Source: Streptomyces phaeoluteigriseus (GTDB taxonomy: Bacteria > Actinomycetota > Actinomycetes > Streptomycetales > Streptomycetaceae). Taken from it: a stretch of 64,000 nt of DNA. The translations under genes and the position numbers were made by a program. The notes under the pieces were generated by a model that saw nothing but the letters and a program-made list of their open reading frames with translations, was not told where the DNA came from and ran no database searches. Shown here piece by piece: positions 19,656 through 29,102 of this stretch (positions are counted from its first letter, which is position 1; each line of letters begins with the position of its first letter). Location of the stretch: positions 1 through 64,000 of the forward strand of contig NZ_MPOH02000023.1 in the NCBI RefSeq assembly GCF_001896135.2, given 5' to 3'.

Positions 19656-21722
19656 ATGACGACCGAACCCTTCCCGTTCGACAGCGACCCGTACGGCTCC
19701 GGGCCGCCCCTCACCACGGGCCTGCTGGACATGCTGAGCGTGGCCGCGGTGGTCCTCGACGCCGAGGGGCGCATCGTCTTCTGGACGCCGCAGGCCGAGG
19801 AGCTGTTCGGCTACTCCGCGGCGGAGGCCCTGGGCGCGTACGCGGCGCGGCTGTTCGTCGACCCCGCGCACCTGAAGGCCGTCGTACGGCTGTTCGCGGA
19901 GGTGCTGGAGACCGGGCGCGGCTGGGCGGGCGCGTTCCCCGTCCGGCACAAGGACGGCAGCAGCCGCCTGGTGGAGTTCCGCAACATCCGCCTCCAGGAC
20001 GATCTGGGGGATGTCTATGCCCTGGGCATCGTGGCCGACCATCAGCTCCTCCAGCGCGTCGAGACGGACCTCGCGCTGTGCGAGCGGCTCATCAACCAGT
20101 CCCCGATCGGTCTCGCCCTCGTCGACACCGACCTGCGGTACCTGCTGGTCAACCCGGCGCTGGAGCGTATCGACGGCATGCCCGCCGCGGATCACGTCGG
20201 CCGGCGTCTGCGGGAGGCCCTGCCCCTGCCCGACATCGACACGATCGAGTCCGCGCTGCGCCAGGTGATCGCCACCGGCACCCCGCTGCTCGACCAGTTC
20301 CACGTGGGTCGGCCCCCGGTCGACCCGGACCGCGAGCACGCCTGGTCGCTGGCCTTCTACCGGCTGGAGGACCCCGGCGGCAGGGTACTCGGCGCGGCCA
20401 TCTCGCTCGTCGACGTCACCGAGCGCCACCGTGCGGCCGCCGAGGCCGACCGGGCCCGCAGGCGCCTGGCGCTCGTCGCCGACGCCTCCACGCGGGTCGG
20501 CACCACGCTGGAGGTGGAACAGACGGCCCGGGAACTGGCGGAGATCGCCACCCCGCAGCTCGCCGACGTGGTCGCCGTCGACATCCTCGACTCCGCCCTC
20601 GCCTGCCGCCGCAGACGCCGTCCGGACAACGGCCCGGAACTCTTCCGCGCCCTCGCCCTGAAGGCCGCCCACCCGACCGTGGCGGAGCGCGCCGCCGACC
20701 CTCCCGGCGACCTCGCCGCCTACGAGGGCGACCGCCTGGTCACCCTGTGCGTGCACAGCGCCCGCCCGGTCCTCGTACGCCATGTCGGCGAGCGCGATCT
20801 GGCGCGCATCGCCCGCAGCCCCGAGGCCTCCGCGCTCCTGGCCCGTGCCGGCGTGCACTCGTATCTCGCCGTGCCGCTGATCGCCCACGGCGAGGTGCTG
20901 GGCGCCCTCGATCTGAAGCGCACCCGCAATCCGCTCCCGTTCGACGACGACGATGTCATCCTCGCCGGTGAGCTGGCCGGCCGCGCCGCCGTGGCCATCG
21001 ACAACGCGCGCTGGTTCCAGAGCGTGCGCAACACCGCCCTCACGCTCCAACGCAGCCTGTTGCCCGACCATCCGCCCCGGCACACCGGGCTGGAGCTGGC
21101 CTCGCGCTACCAGCCCGCCCAGGCGACCAGCGAGGTCGGCGGCGACTGGTACGACGTCATCCCGCTCACGGACGACAAGACCGCCCTGGTGGTGGGCGAC
21201 GTGATGGGCAACGGCATCGACGCCGCCGCCACCATGGGCCGGCTGCGCACCGCCACCTGTGCCTACGCGGACCTCGAACTCGACCCCGGCTCCGTGCTCC
21301 AGCACCTCGACAAGATCACCCGAGGCCTGGAGCACTACATCGTCACCTGTCTCTACGCCGTCTACGACCCCCGTACGCGCCAGTGCCGGATCGCCAACGC
21401 CGGCCACATGCCGCCCGCGCTGGCCGGCCCCGGTCATGAGCCCAGGCTGCTCGACCTGCCCACCGGGGCTCCACTCGGCGTGGGCGGCGTCGCCTTCGAG
21501 ACCACCACCACCGATCTGGTCCCCGGCGACCTGCTCGTCCTCTACACGGACGGCCTGGTGGAGACCCGCCACCACTCCATCGACGACCGGCTGAACGTGC
21601 TGCTCGGCTTCCTCGACGAGCCGCACCGGCCCCTGGAGGAGATCTGCGACCTGCTCCTGTACGGGCTGCGGCACCCCGAGGACCACGACGACGTCGCCCT
21701 TCTCGTCGCCCGGACCACCTAG
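19656..21722 (+). CDS. PAS-PAS-GAF-PP2C (SpoIIE-type) phosphatase
   Basis: A 688-residue sensor phosphatase. PAS1 is at about 20-135 (VVLDAEGRIVFWTPQAEELF), PAS2 at about 145-260 (NQSPIGLALVDTDLRYLLVN), GAF at about 280-440 (GVHSYLAVPLIAHGEVLGAL) and PP2C at about 470-688. The metal-binding aspartates are in SEVGGDWYDVI, VVGDVMGNGID and the terminal HPEDHDDVALLVA. It would dephosphorylate a SpoIIAA/RsbV-like anti-anti-sigma factor and so release a sigma factor. ATG 19656 follows GGAGGAGG. It is divergent from the related gene at 16549-19450, and both halves probably share a promoter region. The ligand of its sensors is unknown. Confidence 0.93.
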   Translation: MTTEPFPFDSDPYGSGPPLTTGLLDMLSVAAVVLDAEGRIVFWTPQAEELFGYSAAEALGAYAARLFVDPAHLKAVVRLFAEVLETGRGWAGAFPVRHKDGSSRLVEFRNIRLQDDLGDVYALGIVADHQLLQRVETDLALCERLINQSPIGLALVDTDLRYLLVNPALERIDGMPAADHVGRRLREALPLPDIDTIESALRQVIATGTPLLDQFHVGRPPVDPDREHAWSLAFYRLEDPGGRVLGAAISLVDVTERHRAAAEADRARRRLALVADASTRVGTTLEVEQTARELAEIATPQLADVVAVDILDSALACRRRRRPDNGPELFRALALKAAHPTVAERAADPPGDLAAYEGDRLVTLCVHSARPVLVRHVGERDLARIARSPEASALLARAGVHSYLAVPLIAHGEVLGALDLKRTRNPLPFDDDDVILAGELAGRAAVAIDNARWFQSVRNTALTLQRSLLPDHPPRHTGLELASRYQPAQATSEVGGDWYDVIPLTDDKTALVVGDVMGNGIDAAATMGRLRTATCAYADLELDPGSVLQHLDKITRGLEHYIVTCLYAVYDPRTRQCRIANAGHMPPALAGPGHEPRLLDLPTGAPLGVGGVAFETTTTDLVPGDLLVLYTDGLVETRHHSIDDRLNVLLGFLDEPHRPLEEICDLLLYGLRHPEDHDDVALLVARTT

Positions 21723-21786
21723 CCGGACCGCCTGGCCGAACCGCCTCGCCGGACCGCCTCGCCGGACTGCCCAGCCGGACCGCCTC
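21722..21786. repeat. 13-nt tandem repeat (GCCGGACCGCCTC)x5
   Basis: Five head-to-tail copies of GCCGGACCGCCTC with one to three substitutions, starting immediately after the PP2C stop. The period is not a multiple of three and it is non-coding. It may be a recombination scar or a repeat of unknown role. Confidence 0.85.
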
Positions 21787-22276
21787 GCTGACGATCGGTC
21801 GGATCGCTTGCGGGTGCGGCGCACGGCTCCTGCCAGTGCGGCGCCTCTTCCCGTTGCGGCGCACGGCTCTTGGCGTCCGGCAGGGCCTTCACCCACCCGA
21901 CGACCCGCCGTGCGGGGGCCGGAGTCGGGGTCCGGGACGGTGAAGCCGGAAATGTCGAAGAGGCGAGCCGGAGTTCGCGCTCCGCTGTCACTCCACGCTG
22001 ATGGCCGCCTTCGCCGCCGCCCTGACCGTCGGCCGGCACCGGATGAGCGACGGCATGATCCCGAAGTGGGGTTCCTGGAACGGCTCAAGCCGGTCGGCGG
22101 GCTTTCCTCTGAGCTTCCCGCCCGACACGGGCACGGCCCTGGTGGCCCTGTGCACCCGCCGGTTCCAAGCCCACGACCCGTTCGGTGGCCACCGCCTACT
22201 CGCTCCTCGCGCAGGGCTGACCCGGGCGGACCCCGACGGTGGCGTTCCACCGCCGGGGCCCAGCGGGACGCGGTGG
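21787..22276. other. 490-bp spacer, possible gene remnant
   Basis: No supported gene. Two near-identical TGCGGCGCACGGCTC words occur at about 21815 and 21855. A + frame from 22001 (LMAAFAAALTVGRHRMSDGM onward) has some coding character but no recognisable family and no clear start, and might be a decayed gene. Confidence 0.35.
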
Positions 22277-23647
22277 TCAGGAGCGCTGCCACAGGGACGA
22301 GGCGACTTCCGGCGACCCCGTGCTCTGTGCCTGGTGGTTCTGGAGGCACTGGTAGTCGACGCCGGAGAACGAGACGGTCTCCCCCACCTCGTAGACCCGG
22401 CCGGGGGCCCAGGAGTCGGTGGAGGCGCCCTGCTGGGGCGCGGGCGTACCCGTGGCGCCCGCGGTCTTCAGAGTCAGCCCGAACTCCTCCAGGAGGGTGT
22501 TGACCGGCTGGAAGTACGTGGTGCCGCCGCTGTTGCAGTCCCCCGAGCCGCCGGAGGTGACGCCCTGGGCCTGCGTCCCGGCGACGAACGACCCGCCGGA
22601 GTCGCCGAGTTCACCGCAGACCGTGGTGCGGGTGAGACCGTCGACGGGGCCGTCGGGGTAGCTGACGCTCGCGTCGTGCTGCTCGACCGTGCCGCAGTGC
22701 CAGCCGCTGGTCGAGCCGGAGCGGCACACCGACGCGCCCACGAGCGCCTGCACCGAGCCGGAGACCTGGATCGTCGTGCCGGCCGCCGCCCGGACGGCGG
22801 CCGTGGCGGTCCAGTCGCTGTTGACGCCCACCCAGGCCATGTCCTTGCCCGGGAAGACCGAGGCCTGGAACACGCCCTGGTCGGTGTCGTCGAAGCCGGT
22901 CGTCGTGGACCCGGCCCGGCCGCAGTGACCCGCCGTCGCGAAGCCCTGCTGCTCGGCCTTGGTGACGGAGAAGCCCACGGAGCAGCGGGCGACGGCGTCG
23001 ATGTAGTAGGCGTCGCCGCCGACGATGTCCTCGGTGGGACGGGGCCGCTCCGCCGACACGCGGATGCCGACGCCCTTGGCCTGGGCGCCGGCCGCCTTGA
23101 TGAAGGCGTTCGCGGCGGACCGGCTGGTCGCCTGGACGACGACCCGGTTCGCCCTGACGTCGACGTACCAGACGGGCGTCTGCGCGGTGCGGACCCGGCC
23201 GGCCGCCTCGTCGAGGTCGTCCTTGAGGGCGAGCAGGCCGCTGAGGGGGGTGGTGACCACGGCTGCCTGGGCGCCCTCGGCGCGGATCGCGGGTACGTCG
23301 GCGGCGTCCGTGGTGGCGACCGTGAGGCCGGCGGAGGTCCTGCCGGTCACCCATGCCCCGGCGAAGCGCGCGCCCAGCGCGTTGTGCAGGCGGCCGGCCC
23401 GGGGGCCCGCCTCCGCCTCGTTGGCCAGGCGGGCGGCGGCCTGCCCGGCCGTGAGGCGCAGGTCGCGCTGGAGGGCACGCAGCACCTCCGGCGGGGCGTG
23501 CTCGGCGCCGATCGTGCGGGCGGCGGGTGCGGGCCGCGCGGCGTGCGGCGGCCCCGCGGCCGCGACCGCGGGGACGGCCGTCAGGACGAGGGTGCTGACA
23601 GCGGTCAGGGCGGCGCGGCGTCTGCCGGCGGCGGGTCTGGCGACCAT
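22277..23647 (-). CDS. Streptogrisin C-like serine protease with chitin-binding domain
   Basis: A 456-residue secreted S1 protease. A signal peptide (AALTAVSTLVLTAVPAVAAA) precedes a pro-region of about 160 residues and a protease domain from about residue 210 with His in TAGHCG, Asp in KDMAWVGV and Ser in LGDSGGS. Paired Cys match streptogrisins (RCSVGFS, CRSGSTSGWHC). After a Pro/Gln/Thr linker, a terminal CBM5/12 chitin-binding domain appears (WAPGRVYEVGETVSFSGVDY, then QCLQNHQAQ and SSLWQRS). Together these match streptogrisin C, which attacks proteins on chitinous surfaces. The start has GGAGGC-type bases upstream. It is intact, unlike the frameshifted homologue at 217. Confidence 0.93.
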   Translation of the reverse strand: MVARPAAGRRRAALTAVSTLVLTAVPAVAAAGPPHAARPAPAARTIGAEHAPPEVLRALQRDLRLTAGQAAARLANEAEAGPRAGRLHNALGARFAGAWVTGRTSAGLTVATTDAADVPAIRAEGAQAAVVTTPLSGLLALKDDLDEAAGRVRTAQTPVWYVDVRANRVVVQATSRSAANAFIKAAGAQAKGVGIRVSAERPRPTEDIVGGDAYYIDAVARCSVGFSVTKAEQQGFATAGHCGRAGSTTTGFDDTDQGVFQASVFPGKDMAWVGVNSDWTATAAVRAAAGTTIQVSGSVQALVGASVCRSGSTSGWHCGTVEQHDASVSYPDGPVDGLTRTTVCGELGDSGGSFVAGTQAQGVTSGGSGDCNSGGTTYFQPVNTLLEEFGLTLKTAGATGTPAPQQGASTDSWAPGRVYEVGETVSFSGVDYQCLQNHQAQSTGSPEVASSLWQRS

Positions 23648-23802
23648 GCGGAGTGCCTCCTCGGGAAAGGGTCGGATGACCCGAGGCCTTGCCCGTGGTG
23701 TGCGAGGAGATGTCGGAGGCAGGGGGGTTTAGCGGCTTCGGGGGACGGCCGGGGCTGCCATGTGCAGTACACGGAGCACGACGGCCGGAACCGCTCGGGT
23801 CC

Positions 23803-24992
23803 TCAGTTCGGTGCGGTGATGAAGGACTGGATGGCGGTGGCGGCGGCCCCGCGCGCCCACTCCTCGAAGGGCAGCGGCCTGGTCCGTACGTCGCACTGCG
23901 CGGCCGAGCCGAACGCGGCGGCCGTGAACGCTTCGCGGATCTGCTCGGCGAACAGGTCGTAGGCGGCCAGGCCCTCCCCGGAGATGATCACGCGGGCGGG
24001 TCCGAGCAGGTTGGCGACGGTGGCGATGCCCCGGCCGATGGCCTCCCCGGCCCTGGCGTACGCCTCGCGGGCGTCGGTGTCCCCGTGCCGGGCCCGGTCC
24101 ACGGCCTCGGCGGTGTCGGCCACCTCGGTTCCGCCGGTCTCGCGGATGCGGGCGAGGATCGCCGCGTCCGCGGCGATGGCCTCCACGCAGCCGCGGTTGC
24201 CGCAGTGGCAGGGCGGACCGTTCGGGTCGACGGTGACATGGCCGATCTCGCCGGCCACACCGTGCGCTCCGGCGACCACCCGGCCGTGCACGACCAGGCC
24301 GCAGCCGATGCCCGCGCCGACCGTGACCACGGCGAAGTCCGACAGGCCCACGCCCGCGCCGAACCACTGCTCGGCGACGGTGAGTGCCCGCACATCGTTG
24401 TCGACGGTCACCGGCAGCCCCGTGACGGCGGCGGCGAGTCCGGCCAGCGGCACGTCGCGCCACTCCAGGAACGGCGAGTACCGCACGACGCCCTCCGCGC
24501 GGTCGACGTCACCGGCGACGGCGATGCCCAGGCCGGCCACCCGGACGCCGTAGCCGTCCGCCTCGGTCAGCAGTTCCCGCACCAGGTCCGCGGCCGTGGC
24601 GAGGACGCCCCGGGGTCGCGGCCGGCCAGCGGCACGCGCCGGGCGAGCAGGATCCGGCAGCACAGGTCGGTGAGCACCCCGATGATCTCGTCGCCGGTCA
24701 GCTTCACGCCGATGAACAGCGCGCGACCGCCGTCGACCCGGACGAGGGTCGCGGGCCGCCCGAGCGCCGGGCGGACCTCCGTGTCCGCGCCCGCCCCCGT
24801 GTCGGCCTCCTCCACCAGATAGCCCGACTCGATCAGGGGCCGGACGGCCTTGGTGACGGCGGCCGCGGACAGGCCGGCCCGCCGGGCCACCTCCAGGCGG
24901 GTGAGGGGGCCGTGGGACAGGACCGTGGTGAAGATGTGCGCGGCGGCGGGCGTGGCGGCGGGGAGCGTCTCGGTGTCGGCGGGCGAGGACAT
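23803..24992 (-). pseudogene. ROK-family transcriptional regulator, frameshifted
   Basis: A sugar-responsive repressor. The N-terminal MarR-like winged helix (GPLTRLEVARRAGLSAAAVT, KAVRPLIESGYLVEE) lies in the first frame. The ROK domain follows with phosphate-binding and zinc motifs: LGIAVAGDVDRAEGVV, DNDVRALTVAEQ, GAGIGCGLVVHG and the zinc site CHCGNRGCVEAI. The frames join if one G is restored in the C4G4 run at about 24608-24615, giving DPGGVLATAADLVRELL. It is divergent from an alpha-galactosidase, with an inverted repeat between them, so it probably represses that gene until galactosides appear. The frame break is probably a homopolymer error. Confidence 0.88.
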
Positions 24993-25006
24993 GGCCGGGA
25001 ACCTAC

Positions 25007-25041
25007 GGGTTTTTATTTTCCGCTGTCAATGAAAGAAACCC
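25007..25041. promoter_or_regulatory. ROK-type operator candidate
   Basis: An AT-rich imperfect inverted repeat, GGGTTTTTATTTTC ... GAAAGAAACCC, in the 194-bp divergent spacer 15 bp upstream of the regulator start. The layout (GGGTTT/AAACCC ends, A/T interior) fits operators of ROK repressors. Binding is inference. Confidence 0.6.
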
Positions 25042-25186
25042 GGAAACCCTGAAGGCCCGCTGTGAGTTGCGGTTGCCTTTCGAAGCATCGACGCAGGTGG
25101 GGGCTTGACATGCGATCGAAGGTCAGGCTTGGCTTTGCGTCACTCCGTCACTCCCCTCGTCTTTCACCCAGTGAGGCCCGACACCG

Positions 25187-27312
25187 ATGATCTCCTTCTC
25201 CCCGGACACCGGGATCTGGCTGCTGACCACCCCGCACACGTCGTACGCCCTGCGGATCGACGAGACGGGCGCTCCCCGCCATCTGGCGTGGGGGCCGCGG
25301 CTGACCCTCCGGGAGGCGGAGGGCCTCCTCGTCCCCGTCGAGTCGGCGGGCGACAGCTTCGAGGGGCTGCCGCCGGTGGGCGAGGAACTACCCGTCGACG
25401 GAGGCACCCGCTTCGGCCCGCCCTCCCTCCAGGTGCGCTACGCCGACGGCTCCCGCGCCTTCGAATGGGAGCCGGTGGGACACCGCGTGCACGAGCCCGC
25501 GCCCGGCAGCACCGAACTCGTCCTGGAGTTCCGCGACCGCGTCCACCCGCTGTTCGTGGAGCTGCACTACCGGGTGCGCGAGGACACGGACGTCATCGAG
25601 CGCCGGACCGTGCTGCGCAACGCCGGGGACCAGCGCGTCGACCTCCTGCGGGCCGACTCCGCCGCCTGGACCCTGCCCGCACTGCCCGACTACCGGCTCA
25701 GCCATGTCACCGGCCAGTGGTCCGCCGAGAGCCAGTTGCGCCGGGAGGCCCTCCCCTACGGCGAGACCGTGCTCACGAGCAGGCGGGGCATCACCAGTCA
25801 CCACGCCAACCCGTGGCTGATGCTCGACGCGGGCGACGCCACCGAGGACCACGGGCGGGTGTGGAGCGCCGCCCTCGCCTGGTCCGGGACCTGGCGGGTC
25901 ACCGCGCAGCGCACCCCCGACGGGCGGGCCGGCTGGACCGGCGGCGCCGGTCACGAGGGCACGAGCGTGCCGCTCGCGCCGGGCGAGGAGCACAGCACTC
26001 CCGTGTTCGCCGGGCTCTGCACCGACGGCGGGTTCGGTGCGGCGAGCCGCGCCTGGCACGCGTACACGCTCGCCCATGTCCTGCCGCGCGGCCGGGAGAC
26101 GGCGGCGGTGCTCTACAACTCGTGGGAAGCCACCGGCTTCGACGTCGACGAGGCGAGCCAGAAGGCCCTCGCCGAACGGGCCGCCGCGCTGGGCGTCGAG
26201 CTGTACGTCGTCGACGACGGCTGGTTCGGCTCGCGCCGCAGCGACCGGGCCGGTCTCGGCGACTGGACGCCGGCCCCCGGCCGCTTCCCCGACGGTCTCG
26301 GCCCGCTGTCCGAGGCCGTGCACGGACTCGGTATGCGCTTCGGCATCTGGGTGGAGCCGGAGATGGTCAACCCCGACAGCGACCTGTACCGCGCACACCC
26401 CGACTGGGTCCTGCACATCCCCGGCCGGACCCGCAGCGAGTTGCGCAACCAGCTCGTCCTCAACTTCGCCCGCGCGGACGTGGCCGACTGGGCGTACGGG
26501 TGGCTCACCCGGCTGGTCGGCGACCACGCCGTCGACTTCCTCAAGTGGGACATGAACCGCGCCTTCAGCGAGGCGGGCTGGCCCGGCGCGGACCAGGGCG
26601 ACGACCGGCTGTGGAGCGCGTACGTCACGAACCTGTACGGCGTCCTGGACCGGCTGCGCGCCGACCATCCCGGTCTGCGGATCGAGACGTGCAGCGGGGG
26701 CGGCGGGCGCGTCGACCTCGGCATCCTCGCGCGCACCGACCAGGCCTGGGCGTCGGACAACACCGACGCCGTGGACCGTCTGGCCATCCAGCACGGGTAC
26801 GGGCAGGTCTATCCCGCCCGCACGATGTCCGCGTGGGTGACCGACGTGCCCAACCAGCTCACCGGCCGCACGGTGCCGCTGCGGTTCCGTTTCCACTGCG
26901 CCATGGCCGGGCTGCTCGGCATCGGCGGCGACCTCACCCGCTGGTCTCGGGAGGAACTGGCCGAGGGCGCGCAGCTGGTGGCCGAGTACAAGAAGGTGCG
27001 CCACCTGGTGCAGCAAGGTGCGCAGTACCGGCTGACCGAGCCGCTCGGCGACCGTCCGACGGTGGTGCAGTACATCGCCGAGGACGCCGCCGAACTCCTC
27101 GTACTGGCCTGGCAGTACGGGCCCCGGCACGGCACCCCCCGCATCCCCGTCCGCCTGCCGGCGCTCACGCCCGGTGCCCGCTACCGCGACACCCGCACCG
27201 GTACCGTGCACCACGCCACCGTCCTCACCGAGTACGGCCTCCTCCTCGACCTGCCGCGGGGCGACTGGTCGAGCACGGCGGTACACCTGGTCCGGCTGCC
27301 GACTCGGACTGA
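25187..27312 (+). CDS. GH36 alpha-galactosidase
   Basis: Hydrolyses alpha-galactosides such as raffinose-type sugars. It is cytoplasmic (no signal peptide) and about 708 residues long. GH36 hallmarks are GLCTDGGFG, YVVDDGWFGSR, GIWVEPEMVN, the nucleophile Asp in FLKWDMNRAF, and ETCSGGGGRVDLGIL followed by SDNTDAVDRL with the acid/base Asp. The frame as read stays open to 28096, across the hydrolase gene on the opposite strand, with meaningless residues after about VHLVRLP. A one-base correction near 27300 gives a stop at 27312, so I end it there. It is under a divergent ROK regulator. The start ATG 25187 lacks a strong ribosome binding site. Confidence 0.9.
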
Positions 27313-27549
27313 GACCGGCGCCGCGCCACCAGGACCACACGCGGCGCGCGCACGGCACCCGGCGCACCGGTGCCGCCGTGCCGTGCCACCGGGCCCACCG
27401 GACCGTGCCACTGACACACGGCACCGCCGGACAGACCGGGCCACGCCACCCGGAGGCGGCCGGCCCGACCCGATGCGGTGTCATGGCGCGGGCGGGGGCC
27501 GTGACGGCCGGTTTCCGGTCTCCGGTCGGGGCGGGCGGGCGCCGGGGTG

Positions 27550-28434
27550 CTACCGGGTGGCCTGCCGGATCCAGTGCAGGGTCCGGCCGAAGAGGTCCTC
27601 GACCTGCGCCTCGGGCAGGCCGTGCCAGACGTGGTCGGCGCCGGGAACCGTCCACAGGTCGACCGGGACGCCGGCCTCGCCTAGGCGGGCGGCCAGGGCT
27701 CGGCTGTGGTCGCAGTCGACCATGGAGTCGTCCTCGCCGTGCACCAGGAGGAAGGGCGGCGCTCCGGGCCGGACCTGGGCGACGGGGCTCGCCTGGCGGG
27801 CGAGTCGCGGCACCTCGGCGGGGGCCGCTCCGAGGAGCAGCGCCTCCGGGGTGTCCGCGGCCTCGGCCTGCCGGCTCAGGTCGCTCGGCGCGTACCAGGC
27901 GACGGCGCCTCTCAGCCGCGACGCACCTTCGGACAGGGCGAGCAGGGCCGCGAGGTGCCCGCCGGCCGATTCGCCCCACACGGTCGTCCGGTCGATGTCC
28001 GTGCCGAGTTCGGGGGCGCGCAGGGCGAGCCAACGCAGGGCGGCGCGCAGGTCGTCCAGCGGGGCGGGGAAGAGGGCCTCGCCGCTGAGCCGGTAGTCGA
28101 CCGAGGCGACGGCCAGCCCGGCGGCGGCGATCCGGGCGAAGGGGCCGGGCTCCCAGCTCCGCATCCGGTACCCCATGTCCTCGCGCCGCCCCCGGCGCCA
28201 GGCCCCGCCGTGCACGAACAGCACGAGGGGGACGGGCGGTCGGCCGGGATCGTGCCCGGGCAGCCACAGGTCGAGTTCGAGGGGCCGCGCCCCCGGTACG
28301 TCCGCGTAGGAAACGCCGCGCAGGAGGCGGACCCCGGCGTCGAGGTGCGCGGCCGGTGGCAGCGGCGCCTCGTCCGGGTGGGGGGCCGCGATCAGGGCGC
28401 GCAGGCCGGTGGGTGCGGTCACGGGGTGCGCCAC
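27550..28434 (-). CDS. Alpha/beta hydrolase (esterase/lipase, carboxylesterase-like)
   Basis: A 294-residue serine hydrolase. The oxyanion motif HGG is in VLFVHGGAWRRGRREDMG. The nucleophile Ser is in WGESAGGHLAALL, the acid Asp in LLVHGEDDSMVD and the His in PGADHVWHGL. It is cytoplasmic. Its start overlaps the upstream quercetin-dioxygenase-like gene by 16 nt, so the two form an operon. Quercetinases release a depside ester, and a hydrolase with this fold could split it; that link is inference from context. Confidence 0.88.
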   Translation of the reverse strand: MAHPVTAPTGLRALIAAPHPDEAPLPPAAHLDAGVRLLRGVSYADVPGARPLELDLWLPGHDPGRPPVPLVLFVHGGAWRRGRREDMGYRMRSWEPGPFARIAAAGLAVASVDYRLSGEALFPAPLDDLRAALRWLALRAPELGTDIDRTTVWGESAGGHLAALLALSEGASRLRGAVAWYAPSDLSRQAEAADTPEALLLGAAPAEVPRLARQASPVAQVRPGAPPFLLVHGEDDSMVDCDHSRALAARLGEAGVPVDLWTVPGADHVWHGLPEAQVEDLFGRTLHWIRQATR

Positions 28435-28976
28435 TGGTGGTCGGGCAGGAACCGCACGTCGTACCGCTGGGGCACGGTGGCGAACTTGCTCCGCTCGGGT
28501 ACGTACGGCGCCGTGGGCAGGTCGGGGCCCTCGACGGGTGTGCCGAGGTTCTCGAAGAACCGCTCGAACGTGCCGCCGGGGCCCGCGGCCACGCCGACGA
28601 TCCGGCTGCCGTGCCGCTCGATGCGGTAGGCGTGGGGGCAGTTCGTCGGGACGAATCCGAAGTCGCCGCTGGTCAGGAGCTTCTCGTACTGCTCCCCCGC
28701 GGTGTCTTCGACGAACAGCCGCACCGCGCCGTCCGTCACGAAGAAGACCTCGTAGGTGTCCGGGTGGAGGTGGGCCGGGATGGTGTCGCCCTTGGGGCCC
28801 TCACAGGTGAAGAAGTTGAACGTGCCCTCCGTCTGCTCACCGCCCGCGTACACGGTGAACAGGTCGGTGAACAGCAGGGCGCGGTCGCCCATGCCCCGCT
28901 CGATGAAGTACGGCTTGCCCGGGTCGGGCGGGATCTGCGAGGCACGGCGGTACTGGGTGGCGTACTCGATGGTCAC
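28419..28976 (-). CDS. queD: Quercetin 2,3-dioxygenase (cupin)
   Basis: A 185-residue cupin very like the quercetinase of Streptomyces sp. FLA as I recall it. The opening MTIEYATQYRRA is followed by KPYFIERGMGDRALLFTDLF. The metal-binding cupin motifs are PAHLHPDTYEVFFVTDG and FGFVPTNCPHAYRIERHGS, giving the usual His-His-Glu-His set. The terminal block YDVRFLPDHQWRTP is also characteristic. It cleaves the flavonol C ring and releases CO and a depside. It is the first gene of an operon with a hydrolase, divergent from a MarR regulator with a 29-bp palindrome in the shared spacer. Confidence 0.88.
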   Translation of the reverse strand: MTIEYATQYRRASQIPPDPGKPYFIERGMGDRALLFTDLFTVYAGGEQTEGTFNFFTCEGPKGDTIPAHLHPDTYEVFFVTDGAVRLFVEDTAGEQYEKLLTSGDFGFVPTNCPHAYRIERHGSRIVGVAAGPGGTFERFFENLGTPVEGPDLPTAPYVPERSKFATVPQRYDVRFLPDHQWRTP

Positions 28977-29018
28977 GGCTCTCCTCGGTGGTGCGGCGGT
29001 GCGGTGGCCTGTCGACGG

Positions 29019-29047
29019 CCACTATGTCAGCCAGGCTGACATAGTGG
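29019..29047. promoter_or_regulatory. Perfect 29-bp palindromic MarR operator
   Basis: Fourteen-base arms (CCACTATGTCAGCC at 29019-29032 and its exact complement at 29034-29047) around one central base, between the divergent queD-like gene and marR. Length, symmetry and position are those of a MarR operator that would repress both directions. Confidence 0.85.
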
Positions 29048-29102
29048 TTCGGGAGCGTGCAAGACTTCGCTGACCCTTTCTTCGTCCGACCCTGGGGAGT
29101 GC

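Noticed and set aside
19650..22349. 899-codon open frame on the - strand
   Set aside because: Antisense of the PAS-PAS-GAF-PP2C gene, with low-complexity translation.
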